Shown here in pieces: positions 1 through 11,752 of a DNA stretch of 64,000 nt; the stretch's first letter is position 1; each line of letters begins with the position of its first letter. The DNA is from Anthoceros angustus (taxonomy: Eukaryota > Streptophyta > Anthocerotopsida > Anthocerotales > Anthocerotaceae), in contig MU008174.1 in the NCBI GenBank assembly GCA_010909165.1, forward strand, positions 310,001 through 374,000, read 5' to 3'. The notes under the pieces are model-generated. The model searched no databases. It had not been told where the DNA came from and was given only the letters and a program-made list of their open reading frames with translations. Both the position numbers and the translations under genes were made by a program.

Positions 1-3000
1 TCTGGAACATAGTAAGGCATGCTGCAAAACAGGGCTCCCCATCTCGCTGGCCTTCTGCTGTGACAACAACGTTCAATTTGGTGCCTCCTAAGACAGTAAG
101 TGCCTACTCTTTTGTGTCCTGAAAACGTCTCTAATCTTTCAGGTCAGTATTGTGTGGCATTTCTTAGCTGGTCTCGTGAGCATGTAGTTGTAAAGCTGAT
201 GTAACTGATCCATAGCTTTTTCCTTTTGCCGCTTCTTATGAACTCAGGGAAATGACTCAGTGGAGACCTACTGTGGAGGAGTGATAGTAGTGAGCAAGTA
301 CTTCTTCAGATCAAAATCAGACTGGCGGCCTCATGGAAATGGCAATGACGAAGAGTTTTTGGGTACAGATGTCGGGTTGCTGTTTGCAGTGGATCGTGAT
401 GGCCCTTGGACAAGTATGCGATCGATTCTCCCTCTTGGGACTATTCCCAAGCAAGTAAGAGAACAGCAATTGGCGGTTGAAGTAATTACAGCACATGGGC
501 ACAAGCAAGTCAATTTCCGAAGCCTTGTAACTGTTCTGAACAACACAGACACGTCCTTGGCAGTTGCAGTCTGCCCCCTGTCCCGTCTAAATAGTCCAGA
601 TGGACTTACCAATGCTTCAGTAAGTGAGTCAGACATATATACTGAGGAGATATTTGAAAATCAGCGATATCAGCCTCTCCTGGGAGGGTGGGGTAACAGA
701 TGGCCTGGACATTTCCTTCCCACTGATCCATATCATTGGAGCAACCGTGATTGCTCCAAGTCTAGTCAGGTGACCTGCTGTTCATATCCCTGTGAAGTTT
801 TTCTTTGTTTCGTCTGGGAGTACTCCTCTATGCTAACTTGGCCATGGATGTCCCAGGATTCCCCTAATATTCAACTGCCACCAGGGTGGACCTGGAATTC
901 AGACTGGCTCATAGACAAGTCTGGGCATGTTGACAGTGAAGGTTGGGCGTATGGAGAAAATTTTCAGAGCTTGCGATGGCCACCTGCATCCTCAAAGTGC
1001 AGTAAAAAGTCCACATTTGATTTTGTCCGTAGACGTCGGCTTTACAGGATTAGACAGAGGACTAGTCCTGTTTGTGGCCGACAAATTGTGGGAGTTGTGG
1101 AGCCTGGCTTATCAATACCAATACCCTGGGGCTGTATGGGTGCGAAGACAGACTTGTGTGTTCAAGTACGACCTCAATTGGATTGTAATTGGGGCCGAAC
1201 TGTGGGGAATGGGGGTTCCAATGCAGCATCCAGCGGCCCATCAAGCCAAGATTCTTGGTCTTCTGGAAGCTTGAAGTCACCTTCGAAACGCGGTGTTTCA
1301 GCTTCAGCATTTGCTCTTACCCAGTTAGCAAAAACTGAAGAGCTACTTTTTTGTCCTGGTCTTCAGAAGGGCCACAGCTGGTTGGCGATGGATGCAGATG
1401 CAATTGTCATCTATGATGACTTGAATATTCCACTGTATGACTGGAAATTGACAGTTAATGCTCCCCTGAAATTAGAAAATCGGTTACCGTGTACAGCTGA
1501 TTTTGTTGTCTGGGAGAAGCCTGCCAATGCACCTGCTATTCAACGGCAGCATGGTGTGGTGGGTTCAGGAGGTAGTGTATATGTGTACAGTGTAGATGTT
1601 CGAAGACCAATCTACCTGACTTGGCGCGCGCAAGGGGGCTGGAGACCTGAAAAGGTTTGTTCGATTTTCACTCAAGGGCATGTGGTTTCTTTGGCACAGG
1701 GTGGGTCCTGAAGTGGTGGCTTTTTGCGGTGCAGGATACGGTCTTGATCTCTGACCCGATGGCTGATGATCTTCCCTCTGGCTTCTGGATGGTGCACCAG
1801 AGAAGTGAGAGGTAAGCATTCATTCATTTCAAAGTGACAGAAATAGAGACCTGTTGGTGGATATCTGGATGGATGTTGCAACTTTTAAGGGTTCACTGCT
1901 GATAAGGCTAGCATCATCGCCACTAAAACAATGGTCTTCCAGGAAGCTACGCGTGAGTGTGGAACATGATTTTGGTGCAACAAAACTGGCAGCAAAGATA
2001 ATTCGAATATTTGTTCCATACTGGCTCCAAAATGATGCCTCCTTACCACTCTCTTATCGCTTAGTAGAAATTGAACCCAATGAGCGTCCTGGGGGTGATT
2101 CTTCCTGGCTTGCAAGGGCAGCAAAAGCTGCCAAGCAAGCTGGTCGTCGCCCGTCACATGCTGTTAGCAATAGTTCCTCAGAGCTGCGGAAAGTTGTTCG
2201 CAGTTTGGAGGCAGTGGAAGATTCATCTGCTGCACCTGTTATGCTATCATTGGAGGCACTATCTGACCAATATCGGAGCTTGGCGCCATCGTCTCAGGAC
2301 AACTTGCTTTCTCCTCGACTAGGACTTTGTATAGCAGTTATTGGGAGTGACGTGTGCAGTGATGCTATGTCATTCAAGAACTTTGAAGACAAGGTAGGGT
2401 ATTGTTATCTACTTGTGGGAATTGTGTTGCAAAAAGAAGCACTTTTGACGTACACCTGCTTATCTAGGTGTGTAAAGGCTGTTACCTTTTACATGCTGTA
2501 CTGACTGGAATGTTGGTGTTTGTCTTTGCTTTAGATGGAACGGGTTGAGCTTAAAGCAGTTGATAGCTCAGGCTCTTACTATAGGCTCTCCGCATTTCTT
2601 GACATGTCAGCTGAGAGGACTAAGGTGAGCCAGTCTTTCCTTTTTTTTTCCTGTAGCTTGAATGAATTTGCTTAGCTTTCAGTGCTGATTCATTGATAAA
2701 CTGTAAAGGTTGTGATACTTGTACTCTAAAAGATTTCAGTTTGGTCACAGGTGGTGCATGTACAGCCACATACATTGTTTGTAAATAGATTAGGTCGGAA
2801 CTTTCAAATCCGCCAGAGCAACCTACCACATGATGAGCTTCTGTATCCCAATGACCAAGCAAAGACTATCTTTTGGAAATCCATATGGGAACCTGAAGTA
2901 ATTAGTGTAAGTTCTTCCGAATTGAGTTTAAGCTCTAAATAGCTGAAGGCAGCATCGAAGTATCTTACTAGAGCTTCATGTTATTCAGGTTCGCATGGAG

Positions 3001-6000
3001 GGCCACAGGTGGAGTCATCCCTTCAGTGTGGACACAGAAGGCATTATGCATGTTAGATTGCAAAATGAGGTGGATGAGAGCTACGTTATTGTGCGTACTG
3101 AAGTCCGCAATGGGTTAAAGGATTCCCGATTCTTGGTCATTTTCCGTCATGCGTCACTCCAGGCACCATACAGGTAAGGGTCATGACACCTCTCGGTGAG
3201 GATGCATTGTCTCATGTATTGAATTCAAAACATGAGATCTATAGCAGCCAATCATCAGTGCTCTGACATCTCTCTTTGAACACAGGGTCGAAAATCGCTC
3301 TGCAGTTATATCTTTTCGGTTCCGGCAAGAAGGGTTTGGTGACGACTCCTGGCATCTCCTCTTGCCAGGTTCTGCTGCAGGGTTTGCCTGGTCAGATTTG
3401 AGAAGAAACAGGCTGTTGGAAATATTGGTGGAGGGTGAGAATCCTATCTCATCACGAAAATACAACATAGACAAATCTGGAGAGCATCAACCTATGTCAG
3501 TTGGTGGTAGCTCGTCAAAAGCTCTACATGTATCCGTGTTTCAAGAAGGGCCGTTCCAAGTTGTGGCCATTTCAGATTGGAAACCAAGCAACACTGAGAC
3601 GGCTATTGTGCCTGCTGTTTCTTCTGTGACTGGTCTGCGCATAAATGACACATTTGCTCAGCAAGGAGCTGGAGATGAAGACTCTGAAAATCAGTTCCGG
3701 ATGATCTTGGAACTGGCTGAATTTGGACTGTCAGTAGTTGATCATACTCCAGAGGAGCTGATCTACTTCTCTGTGCAAAACCTTATCTTTTCATATGCCA
3801 CAGGCCTTGGTTCCAGAACAAGCCGGTACGTAGTTGTACTTTTTTTATGTGATATGTGCTAATCCTATCAACGGTTTCCAAATATTGAATATGCTGGGCA
3901 ATTGTTCGACTAGCAGGTTCAAACTTCGTGTAGATGGGCTGCAAATTGACAATCAGCTGGCACTTACCCCGATGCCTGTCCTTTTCATTCCTCAAGATAA
4001 CATCAACAGGACTGACTTTCTCCTGAAATTCACGTTGACCATGCAAGATAACATGCAATGTGATCAATTCATTTATCCATACATTGGTGTACAGGTAACA
4101 GAAGGGCGACAGTTTAGAGCAGTTGAGAGTTGTCTTGAATCTATGTTTTGGCATGGCAATGTTTCCATCTTCTTCACTTATAAGGAAATTGCTTTTTGTC
4201 AGTGTGCATCAGGTGTGGCATTTCTCGTCAACATACATGAGCCAATTCTTTGGCGTTTGCATGAGATGTTTAGGAGGCTGAATCTAAGCAGCTTAAGCAA
4301 CAGCCAAACCACAGATGTTGCCATTGATCCCATAATTCGCATTGGGTAGGCCTGTGTCAGACATCATCTGCCCCTTGGATACAGTTTCATATCTGTTGTC
4401 ACTGCTTTAAAGTTTTTATGGTTCCCTGGGCTCACGCTCCTTATGCCTGTGTTCTTTCAGTCTTCTAAATACATCAGAGATCCGCTTCAAGGTCACGTTG
4501 GCGATGTCCCCAACGCAGCGACCTCGAGGAATGCTTGGTTTCTGGTCAACATTGGTTGCCTCGCTTGGCAATACAAATGAAATGCCGGTAGAGCACATTG
4601 TCATTTGTCCCGCAGGGGGTTTCCTGTTTTGTACGTTGGCTTGTCTTAGTGCCAATGAGCTAGTGCAATACACTTACAGGAAAGAAATGTTCACTATGGA
4701 GAACGCAGTTCTAATTGCATAGTGGCAGTGCAGATCCGCATCAGTCCTCATGTGCAAGAAGACGTTTGCATGCGCCAGAGTGCACTTACAGCCGCTGCTG
4801 TCACAAACATACGAAATGATGTCCTCAGCCAGCCTTTGATGCTACTTACTGGTGTTGATCTGCTGGGAAATGCAAGTAGTGCACTGGGCCACATGAGCAA
4901 GGGTGTAGCTGCTCTATCGATGGACAAGAAATTTATCCGAAGTCGTCAAAAGCAGGCATGCGCTCTCAAAGTTTTGCTTGGCCTGTTTCCTATCTAAGTT
5001 CGTTTCGCTTGCTCTGACAGGACTGCCTTGTTTTCATGTCCAGGAAAGTAAGGCTAATGTAGAAGATATAGGAGATGGCCTGCGCGAGGGAGGTGAGGCT
5101 CTTGCAAAAAGCTTGTTCAGAGGCGTAACTGGCATACTCACCAAGCCTTTAGAAGGTGCTCGATCATCCGGCGTGGAAGGATTCGTCCAAGGTGTAGGGA
5201 AAGGCCTTATTGGTGCTGCTGCTCAACCCATGAGTGGTGTGCTCGACTTTTTGTCGAAAACAACAGAAGGAGCCAATGCTACCAGAATCAAGCTTGCTGC
5301 AGCATTGACTCTACAGGAACAGCTTCTTCGCCAACGTCTTCCACGTGTGATAGGTGGTGATAACATACTTCGCCCTTATGATGACTACAAGGCCCGTGGC
5401 CAGGTAAGAATGATATGCCTGCATGCTGAGATTCTTGCTATGCAAACCCGTTAATCCACATACTTATTGTCTTGGATTTGGTGACCAGGTCCTGATGCAG
5501 TTAGCAGAGAGGGGTGCAGTCTTTGGTAACATTGACCTGTTTAAGGTTCGTGGAAAGTATGCAGTTTCCGATGCATATGAATTCCATTATAACCTTCCAA
5601 AAGGGAAGACCCTGATGATTACTCACCGGAGGGTTATCCTGCTGCAAGTAGGTTCCAACGTCTTGCTTGAATTAGACATCTCCTGTTTGTTTTCTCCTGG
5701 GCTGTGTGCACACCGTAGTGCTAATCTTTGTCATGCTGCTTGCAGCATCCAACGGCATTAATTGCCCAAAAAAGGCCAGATTTGATGAAAGAGCCTTGTG
5801 CAATTGTGTGGGATGTCACATGGAACGATTTGATGACCTTGGAGGTGACACACGGGGCAGATGAATCTCCTAATCTCCCTCCCTCAAGGCTTATTATACA
5901 TCTGCGAGACTGGTCACAGGACTCTAGACTATTTGATTCGAAAGAGATTGCTCGGGTGGTAAAGTGCCATCCTGGCACCAAACAGGCAACAGAGATTCAA

Positions 6001-7341
6001 TCTGCAATTCAGCATGCTTTCAACACGTATGGACCAGACCGTCTGTCTGTACAAGCTCAGGTTTGCCCTTGACTATGTTTCCTGATCATGGACAATTCAT
6101 TGGCCTTCGAGTTATTATGCGTGGAAAGAAGATGTCTGTTTTACTCAAGCGGTGGGTAGCCTGCTGTGGTGAACAGAACCTCCTAATTGGTGTACCTTGA
6201 TTTTTGGAGTTGCAGGGAGCGCGGCAAAAGCCAGCTAGGAAGCCATATGCTGGTGCTGGAGCTGGAGCAGCATCAGGAGCAGCTCTCGGGTTGCTCGCAG
6301 GACCAGCAGCACCCATTGCAGTTCCAGTAATGGCAACTTTTGGTGCACTTATAGGGACGGCAGGACAGGCAATGCTCGAGACAGAAGATGATACACCAAT
6401 TCGTCAAGACATCAAGCGCTCCAAGTTCAACGAGGTTGCACAATCTGCATTTAACGGATCTGGGCCCTTGATTGGGGGGGTGGCTCAACGAGGAAAGCTC
6501 ACTGCAAACTTTCAACGTATTTGGTGGGATAAGGTTAGCTCCCCGGTGCATGAGCCTGAAAACACGGAAGTGATGTTTAGATAAGTAATGATTTGCTGTT
6601 GTCAATCTTGGAAATATAGCGTCAGGATCTGCCAGCCTGAATTCACAGGGTGTGCTGGTTGCAGGGAGCTCCTTGGAGTAAGAAATATCATGTCTCAATC
6701 TGGAGACCGATTCCTCCGGCTGGGTAAGGATTTGCAGACGAGTGAATATTCGGCTGCATGTGAACCGATCTTTCTTGTGTTCAGTTCCTCACAGGTGTAT
6801 GCCTTGCGTACAGCTATGTTTCGGTGGGAGATGTTGTCCAGTGCTCTTACAACCCGCCAGATAAAGCTATGGTGTATCTGGACAGTGGGGGTGTTTTTCT
6901 CCCTCCAGAGGGATATGATCTGGTATGTTGCTCATGTCAGACAGAGTATTACATTTCTATCCTTGCAGTCAAGGGAAGGGTTTAAATCTTCTGTTTTTCC
7001 TCTAAACTTCCCCAACTGCTGGTCAGGTTTGGCGTGATACCGAGAGTGGAGCAAGGGATCCGGTGACTATTTGGAAACCACGGCCACCCCTTGGCTATGT
7101 ATCCATCGGCTGCGTAGTGGTCCCCGATTATTGCGAACCAGATCGATCTGCTGTACATTGTGTACGGCAGGACAGTGTGGAACATGTTGCCTTGGGACAA
7201 GAGCCACTGTGGAGAGATTACAAGGGGACTGCACTTTGGCACTGCAGCCTCTGGAAGGTGCAAAATGCTGCTCAGACATTTCTTGCTCGGCGGGATTACC
7301 AGTCCCCACCTCCAAGTGAGGCGTTCTGTGTCGTGATTTGA
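1..7341 (+). CDS. VPS13-family lipid transfer protein, 3' part of gene (plant VPS13M-like)
   Basis: VPS13 proteins are bridge-like carriers that move phospholipids between membranes at contact sites. The window opens inside an exon (1-95), so the N-terminal chorein part is missing. Visible in order: a DysF-like W-rich segment (about 660-1050, with WPGHFLPTDPYHWSNRD and FVRRRR), the VAB/SHR-BD region (about 1735-3170, with IRIFVPYWLQND and LSYRLVEIEP), an APT1-like stretch (3300-4350), the VPS13 C-terminal G-rich region (about 5050-5330, GVTGILTKPLEGARSSG), a PH-like domain (5480-6060), an Ala/Gly hydrophobic segment (6230-6380) and a C-terminal VPS62-like region. That last part has two W-[RK]-P-x-P-P-x-G repeats near 6700 and 7075. 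At least ten short introns are apparent; one (770-856) is 87 bases and keeps frame, so it could be read through. Stop is at 7339-7341. The family call is firm. The VPS13M assignment rests on the VPS62 part and is inference. Confidence 0.9.
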
Positions 7342-7703
7342 CAGTACACAAGAAGGAGAAGCTGGAGTGTATTGGAACACAGCTTCTGTTCATGTAAAAC
7401 ATATGCGTACCTCATGTTGTTACATTGCTGAGCCGCATTTTTTTGTGCCGCCAACTCATGAAATCTCGTGGGTTTTTTGAATCATAAAACTCTATTTGAG
7501 GCTTTGTACATATACAGCCATGTTCAAAATTTGAGAAATCAGACCTAGAAATATTATGGAAATATCCCTTAGAGAACTAGATGTAGGGGAACTGAGATGG
7601 AACAAGAGATCCACTGTCTCAATGGGGACATATAAATCCATCGGTAGATGGAACAAGAGATCCACTGTAAATCCATCGGTAGACCCTTTATATCGCTATC
7701 AAT

Positions 7704-7960
7704 GTGTTCATGTTGCGTAGATTTGTCGCACGGAGGATAGAGATCTGTCGCACGGAGGATAGAGAGACCTGTCGCAGGGAGGATAGAGAGACCTGTCGCA
7801 CGGGGGATAGAGAGATTTGTGAAAGATTTGTCACATGGGGGATAGAGAGCTCTGTCGCACAGGGGATAGAGAGATTTGTGAAAGATTTGTCGCATGGGGG
7901 ATAGAGAGCTCTGTCGCACGGGGGATAGAGAGATTTGTCGCATGGGGGACATAGATCTGT
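7704..7960. repeat. 24-bp minisatellite
   Basis: About ten imperfect copies of a 24-base unit of the type GATAGAGAGACCTGTCGCAC plus four G-rich bases. Because 24 is divisible by 3, both strands read as 8-residue repeats (for example CRREDRET on +), giving false open frames. It lies about 360 bases past the VPS13 stop. No coding role is supported. Confidence 0.85.
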
Positions 7961-8300
7961 TCTATGGGGGACAGAGAGATTAGTTGCATGGGGAACAAAG
8001 ATCTATCAGGGAACAAAGATTTATCGTCTTGTTGCAAGGGGGATAGCGATTTGTCGCACCACTTAGAGATGTCGTGCGACACATGGTCAGATGGATGATA
8101 AAGATCTATCATACCATTGTGTACACAATGTTGAGACGGTCCACATGTGGACATAGATCCATCATCCATTGTGTGGACATAGATTCATCATCCATTGTAT
8201 GATCAAAGATCCATCATCCATCGACCAACTCCATTGTGTCGACCACATTGTATGGACATAAATCTATCATCCGTCGACCAACTCCATTGTACTGACTAGT
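7961..8300. repeat. Degenerate short repeats (GATCCATCATCCATTGTGTGG type)
   Basis: Decaying continuation of the minisatellite, followed by several imperfect copies of a segment containing ATCCATCATCCATTGT and GGACATAGAT (about 8150-8290). No gene seen. Confidence 0.6.
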
Positions 8301-8308
8301 CGGTAATT

Positions 8309-8506
8309 TGTAGGATGTATCATCTATGTGCATGAATCCACCTATCCAAGATGTATCATCTACTTGCATGTATCCATCTATCCAAGGTATTGTAAGTAAA
8401 TTTATCTTGTAGGATGTATCGTCTATGTACATGAATCCACCTATCCAAGATGTATCATCTACTTGCATGTATCCAGCTATCCAAGGTATTGTAAGTAAAT
8501 TTGTCC
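8309..8506. repeat. 99-bp direct tandem duplication
   Basis: Two near-identical copies, starting at 8309 and 8408, each beginning TGTAGGATGTATC and ending GGTATTGTAAGTAAATTT. They differ at only a few positions, so the duplication looks recent. Each copy itself holds two related sub-blocks (GATGTATCATCTA). From 8510 to 9280 I see only AT-rich sequence with no supported gene. Confidence 0.85.
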
Positions 8507-9284
8507 CTCAATAGGCATATGTAGTTTGGGGGGTCGTTGACGGGATTAAGTATATGGTAGAATGCATTATCTTGTTGCTTAGATCCACACATCCATGTGC
8601 TAATGGGGTATCGTAGTTTTATCTATGTTTAGAGTGGATTTTTAAGACACGTATTGTAACAGTTCATAATCTTAACTGTTTGTAAGAAATATTATTAACC
8701 TAACCAGCTAACAAAAGGTTGTTCTCCCAGTAGGTTGCTTATAAGTATTTACTTGAACTCTTTTGAGTTTTCAGGTTTGGGTGTACAATTTTTTATAACT
8801 TCCACATTTCATTCAAAGGTTTTGTATCCTTCTCTTATTGTGGACTTCCTTAATCTCCAAGCCAAGTTGCACATCTTTCTAATAGGTTCTTTATCTCTAT
8901 TTCTTCAATTTTTCAGATCTCAAAACCTAGTTTGGGTTTCTCTCAAATAGGTTCCACAACTATCTGGTATGTTATGTCATTCTCCATGGTTGAGGACTTC
9001 ATATTTTGAGCCTAATAACATTGTTTCAAGTTTTCATAGCTCGGGAGCGTTGTTTCGAACCTCTCTCTTATGGATTCTGCATCTCTCTTCTGGTGGCCGC
9101 TACTATCTTGTTTTTTTTTTACATAATTAGCTTATCAATTATCACTATATAAAATTATTTTTTTGAACAAACCTAAGGATGTTATACTTTTATGGAATAA
9201 TTATTCATATCCACCAATATCCCACTTGGGGAGAAAAGAATCATTTTGAGTTTGCTCTAAGCATGATATACTTTTATGAAATAA

Positions 9285-10322
9285 TTATTCATAGCCATCA
9301 ATATCCTGCTCGGGGAGAAAGGAATCATCTTGAGTTTGCAATGTGTATTTATACATAACCCTATCTGTTTCAAGCTCATTCACAAGATCTAACAAAGAAA
9401 TGTCATAAAAATTCCAATGGCCCATAGTTTTGGAAGCTACATATTTTCTTTTTGAATAATCTATAATATTATCAAAACATTCTTGTGTAAAATAATTGTG
9501 ATGAGTAATATCATTATCACATGATGTCTCCTCTATTTTTGTTGGTGTCCACTTGAACATACCTCGTTCACCCTTTAATGGCCATTTAGGGCATTTGGAA
9601 AACTTTTCCTTGATCTTGTTCATTCTCTTACACCTTTTTGCTGGTGCTAAAAATCCCTTTTCTGAAATACATACCTTATAGCCAGCTCCATTCACTTCAA
9701 CAAATGTAGCTTGGTTTGGCCATGTCAATATCCTTGAAGTCTTTTGAGTATCACACACAAAACTGGAATTCCAGGGTGGTCTTTCATTTTGCATATGACT
9801 ACTATTATTCATAGTAGAATAGTAATGAGTATTTGAGCTTATATCTTTATCACAAGAGCTATAAGAACATGTTGGCTCTTTGTTTGTGAAATTGAAAACC
9901 GATTCATCTTTGGAGCCATGAGGAGTTGATATCTCACCAGTTTTGGTAATTGGCATAATGACATGGAAATTAGGCAAAGGGCGAGGATCTTCTCTGGCAC
10001 GTTTCAAGTCCAAAGAATCATCCTCCATAGGTTGGCTCAAAGTTTTAATTTTGTATTGGAATGTATCTTTGTGATCAGTCTTTGCCCCATCAATTGATTG
10101 TTCATTCCCACTTTCACTAGAACGATTCTGTACCGCTTCATTGTCAATTATGTCTACATTATGACTTGGTAGTTGCTTTGAAGAATTACAACTTGCATTC
10201 TTGACCTTAGTTGAGGATGTCGTCTTTGAATCGCTTTTGTTTGAGCATTTAGCTTGTTTGTGATCATCTTCATGCTCTCGATCTTCTTGTATAGGAGATA
10301 GGGGTGAAACACTATAACCCAT
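9285..10322 (-). CDS. Unrecognised AT-rich 345-aa reading frame, possibly the 3' exon of a longer gene
   Basis: I do not recognise this protein. An uninterrupted minus-strand frame of 345 codons starts at ATG 10322. The N-terminal half is polar and low-complexity (Ser/Lys/Asp/Asn rich). The C-terminal half is more ordered, with Trp/Cys-containing stretches (around LTWPNQATFVEVNGAGYK and GHWNFYDISLLDLVNELE) and an acidic tail. Just upstream on the minus strand the bases TTTTGTAG could be a 3' splice site, so the true start may lie in an upstream exon. Base composition is much more AT-rich than in the flanking kinase and VPS13 genes. A 345-codon frame in AT-rich DNA is unlikely by chance, so I favour coding. 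Function unknown. Confidence 0.55.
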   Translation of the reverse strand: MGYSVSPLSPIQEDREHEDDHKQAKCSNKSDSKTTSSTKVKNASCNSSKQLPSHNVDIIDNEAVQNRSSESGNEQSIDGAKTDHKDTFQYKIKTLSQPMEDDSLDLKRAREDPRPLPNFHVIMPITKTGEISTPHGSKDESVFNFTNKEPTCSYSSCDKDISSNTHYYSTMNNSSHMQNERPPWNSSFVCDTQKTSRILTWPNQATFVEVNGAGYKVCISEKGFLAPAKRCKRMNKIKEKFSKCPKWPLKGERGMFKWTPTKIEETSCDNDITHHNYFTQECFDNIIDYSKRKYVASKTMGHWNFYDISLLDLVNELETDRVMYKYTLQTQDDSFLPEQDIDGYE

Positions 10323-10664
10323 TGGAAAAGTACATACCTACAAAATATGCATATGTATTAAATTTTTTGTAAAATAACAATTCATGTTTTTCATTATTTA
10401 AAACAAAAAAAGCATCAAGTGAAAGAGATTAATGTTCAAACCATAGGAAAAGACGATTTTGGTTGCATATGAATTTGAGCTTGTAGATGAGCCACTTTCA
10501 AACGAAGATGTATATATTAATCTTGTCAAAGAAAAAATTTATTAACTGAAAAATAAAACACAACATTAATTGTCAAATGCATTCATTTAAGCCAATGTTA
10601 AACAAAAAACAAAATGAAGTTCAAGAAAATGATTGACACATTATACATGCCTTCATAAGTTCAT

Positions 10665-11205
10665 TCATTCTTTACATAAAAGGATATGAGCAACTTCATC
10701 AACTATTTCTTGGTTTTGACTTCTCAATTTCGCAACTAGAGAGACATGAGCTGCTAATTCATCTTCTTTAGTACTTTTAAGATGATCAATTTCCTTATAT
10801 GCAGCCATTACCTGCAATCACTACATACATATTAACAATATTGTATGGCCCACAAACATTGGCAATATATACGTTGCGGAAAGTAAAGAGTATCATGTTA
10901 GTGAAAGGCCAAATTGACTATGTGAAGAAACATAAATGATTTTAAGGTTACGTTATATGCCATACCGTATGGATAAGAGCTGAAACTTTATGCTTGTCAT
11001 CATCGCACAGGTCAGCTAGTGATGCTCCACTTTTTGTAGTTGAAAGCTCTGCATCATTTTCTAACTCGTATGTGTTCTCTAACTCCATATTCTCAACGTC
11101 TTGGCAAAGATCCAACAAAGAAGACTTCACCTTTTTTTGTGATGAATGTTTATCCCGATTGAGTAAGCTAGATGGCCTTCGCAGTTTACATCTATTTGAG
11201 GCCAT
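10665..11205 (-). CDS. Unrecognised small two-exon protein, 128 aa, coiled-coil C-terminus
   Basis: Not recognised. Minus-strand exon 1 (11205-10966, 80 codons) begins ATG and has a basic N-terminus (MASNRCKLRRPSSLL), then an acidic middle. It ends at a GT donor. After a 155-base intron with a GCAG acceptor, exon 2 (10811-10665, 49 codons) reads a helical, heptad-like segment (YKEIDHLKSTKEDELAAH) and stops at TGA. The join keeps frame exactly, which supports a real gene. It shares the AT-rich composition of the 345-aa frame downstream on the same strand, so both could belong to one larger locus. Function unknown. Confidence 0.5.
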
Positions 11206-11752
11206 ATAAATCAATTATTGAACTTATGCAACTAATCTTCCTAAATTAAGTGATGAGCTTCCTCTCACTCCAAAGACTAATATAGTCTTATTCAATATTT
11301 AAAGTCTTATGTGCAGGCCGAATACACCAAGAGCACTCCAATGCAGGTAGTTCTTAATGTTGCATTGATTTTGAGATGATGAGCTAAGAAATGCCTTAGT
11401 ACAAGAAAACCGAACTGGGCTTTCTCTTTTCAATAATCAATTAACTACTAAGCTCTAAAATTTTTGATCATTAACAAATCCAAAACTGCCCCTTAAAGCT
11501 TAGGGGTTCAGAAGGCTTCCAGAAGCCGAACAGGCTTGTGAGTCGAGTGAAGAGGCAGCCCAAAGAACATTATGTAGGCGATGGAGAACTTTAGTGTTAT
11601 ATTCCTTCATCGAAACCTCTTAGGGGGGGGGGAAATCATGCCGGAACACAGCACCATGAGAGTACGTAGTTGGCAATCCATCTTACGCATTGTTAGACAG
11701 CAGCTTGGCCTTCCGATCACGATCACCCAACAGGAAAGGTAATTCCTCGGTA

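Noticed and set aside
7569-8169. Minus frames with RQISLSPM-type repeats
   Set aside because: Translations of the 24-bp minisatellite.
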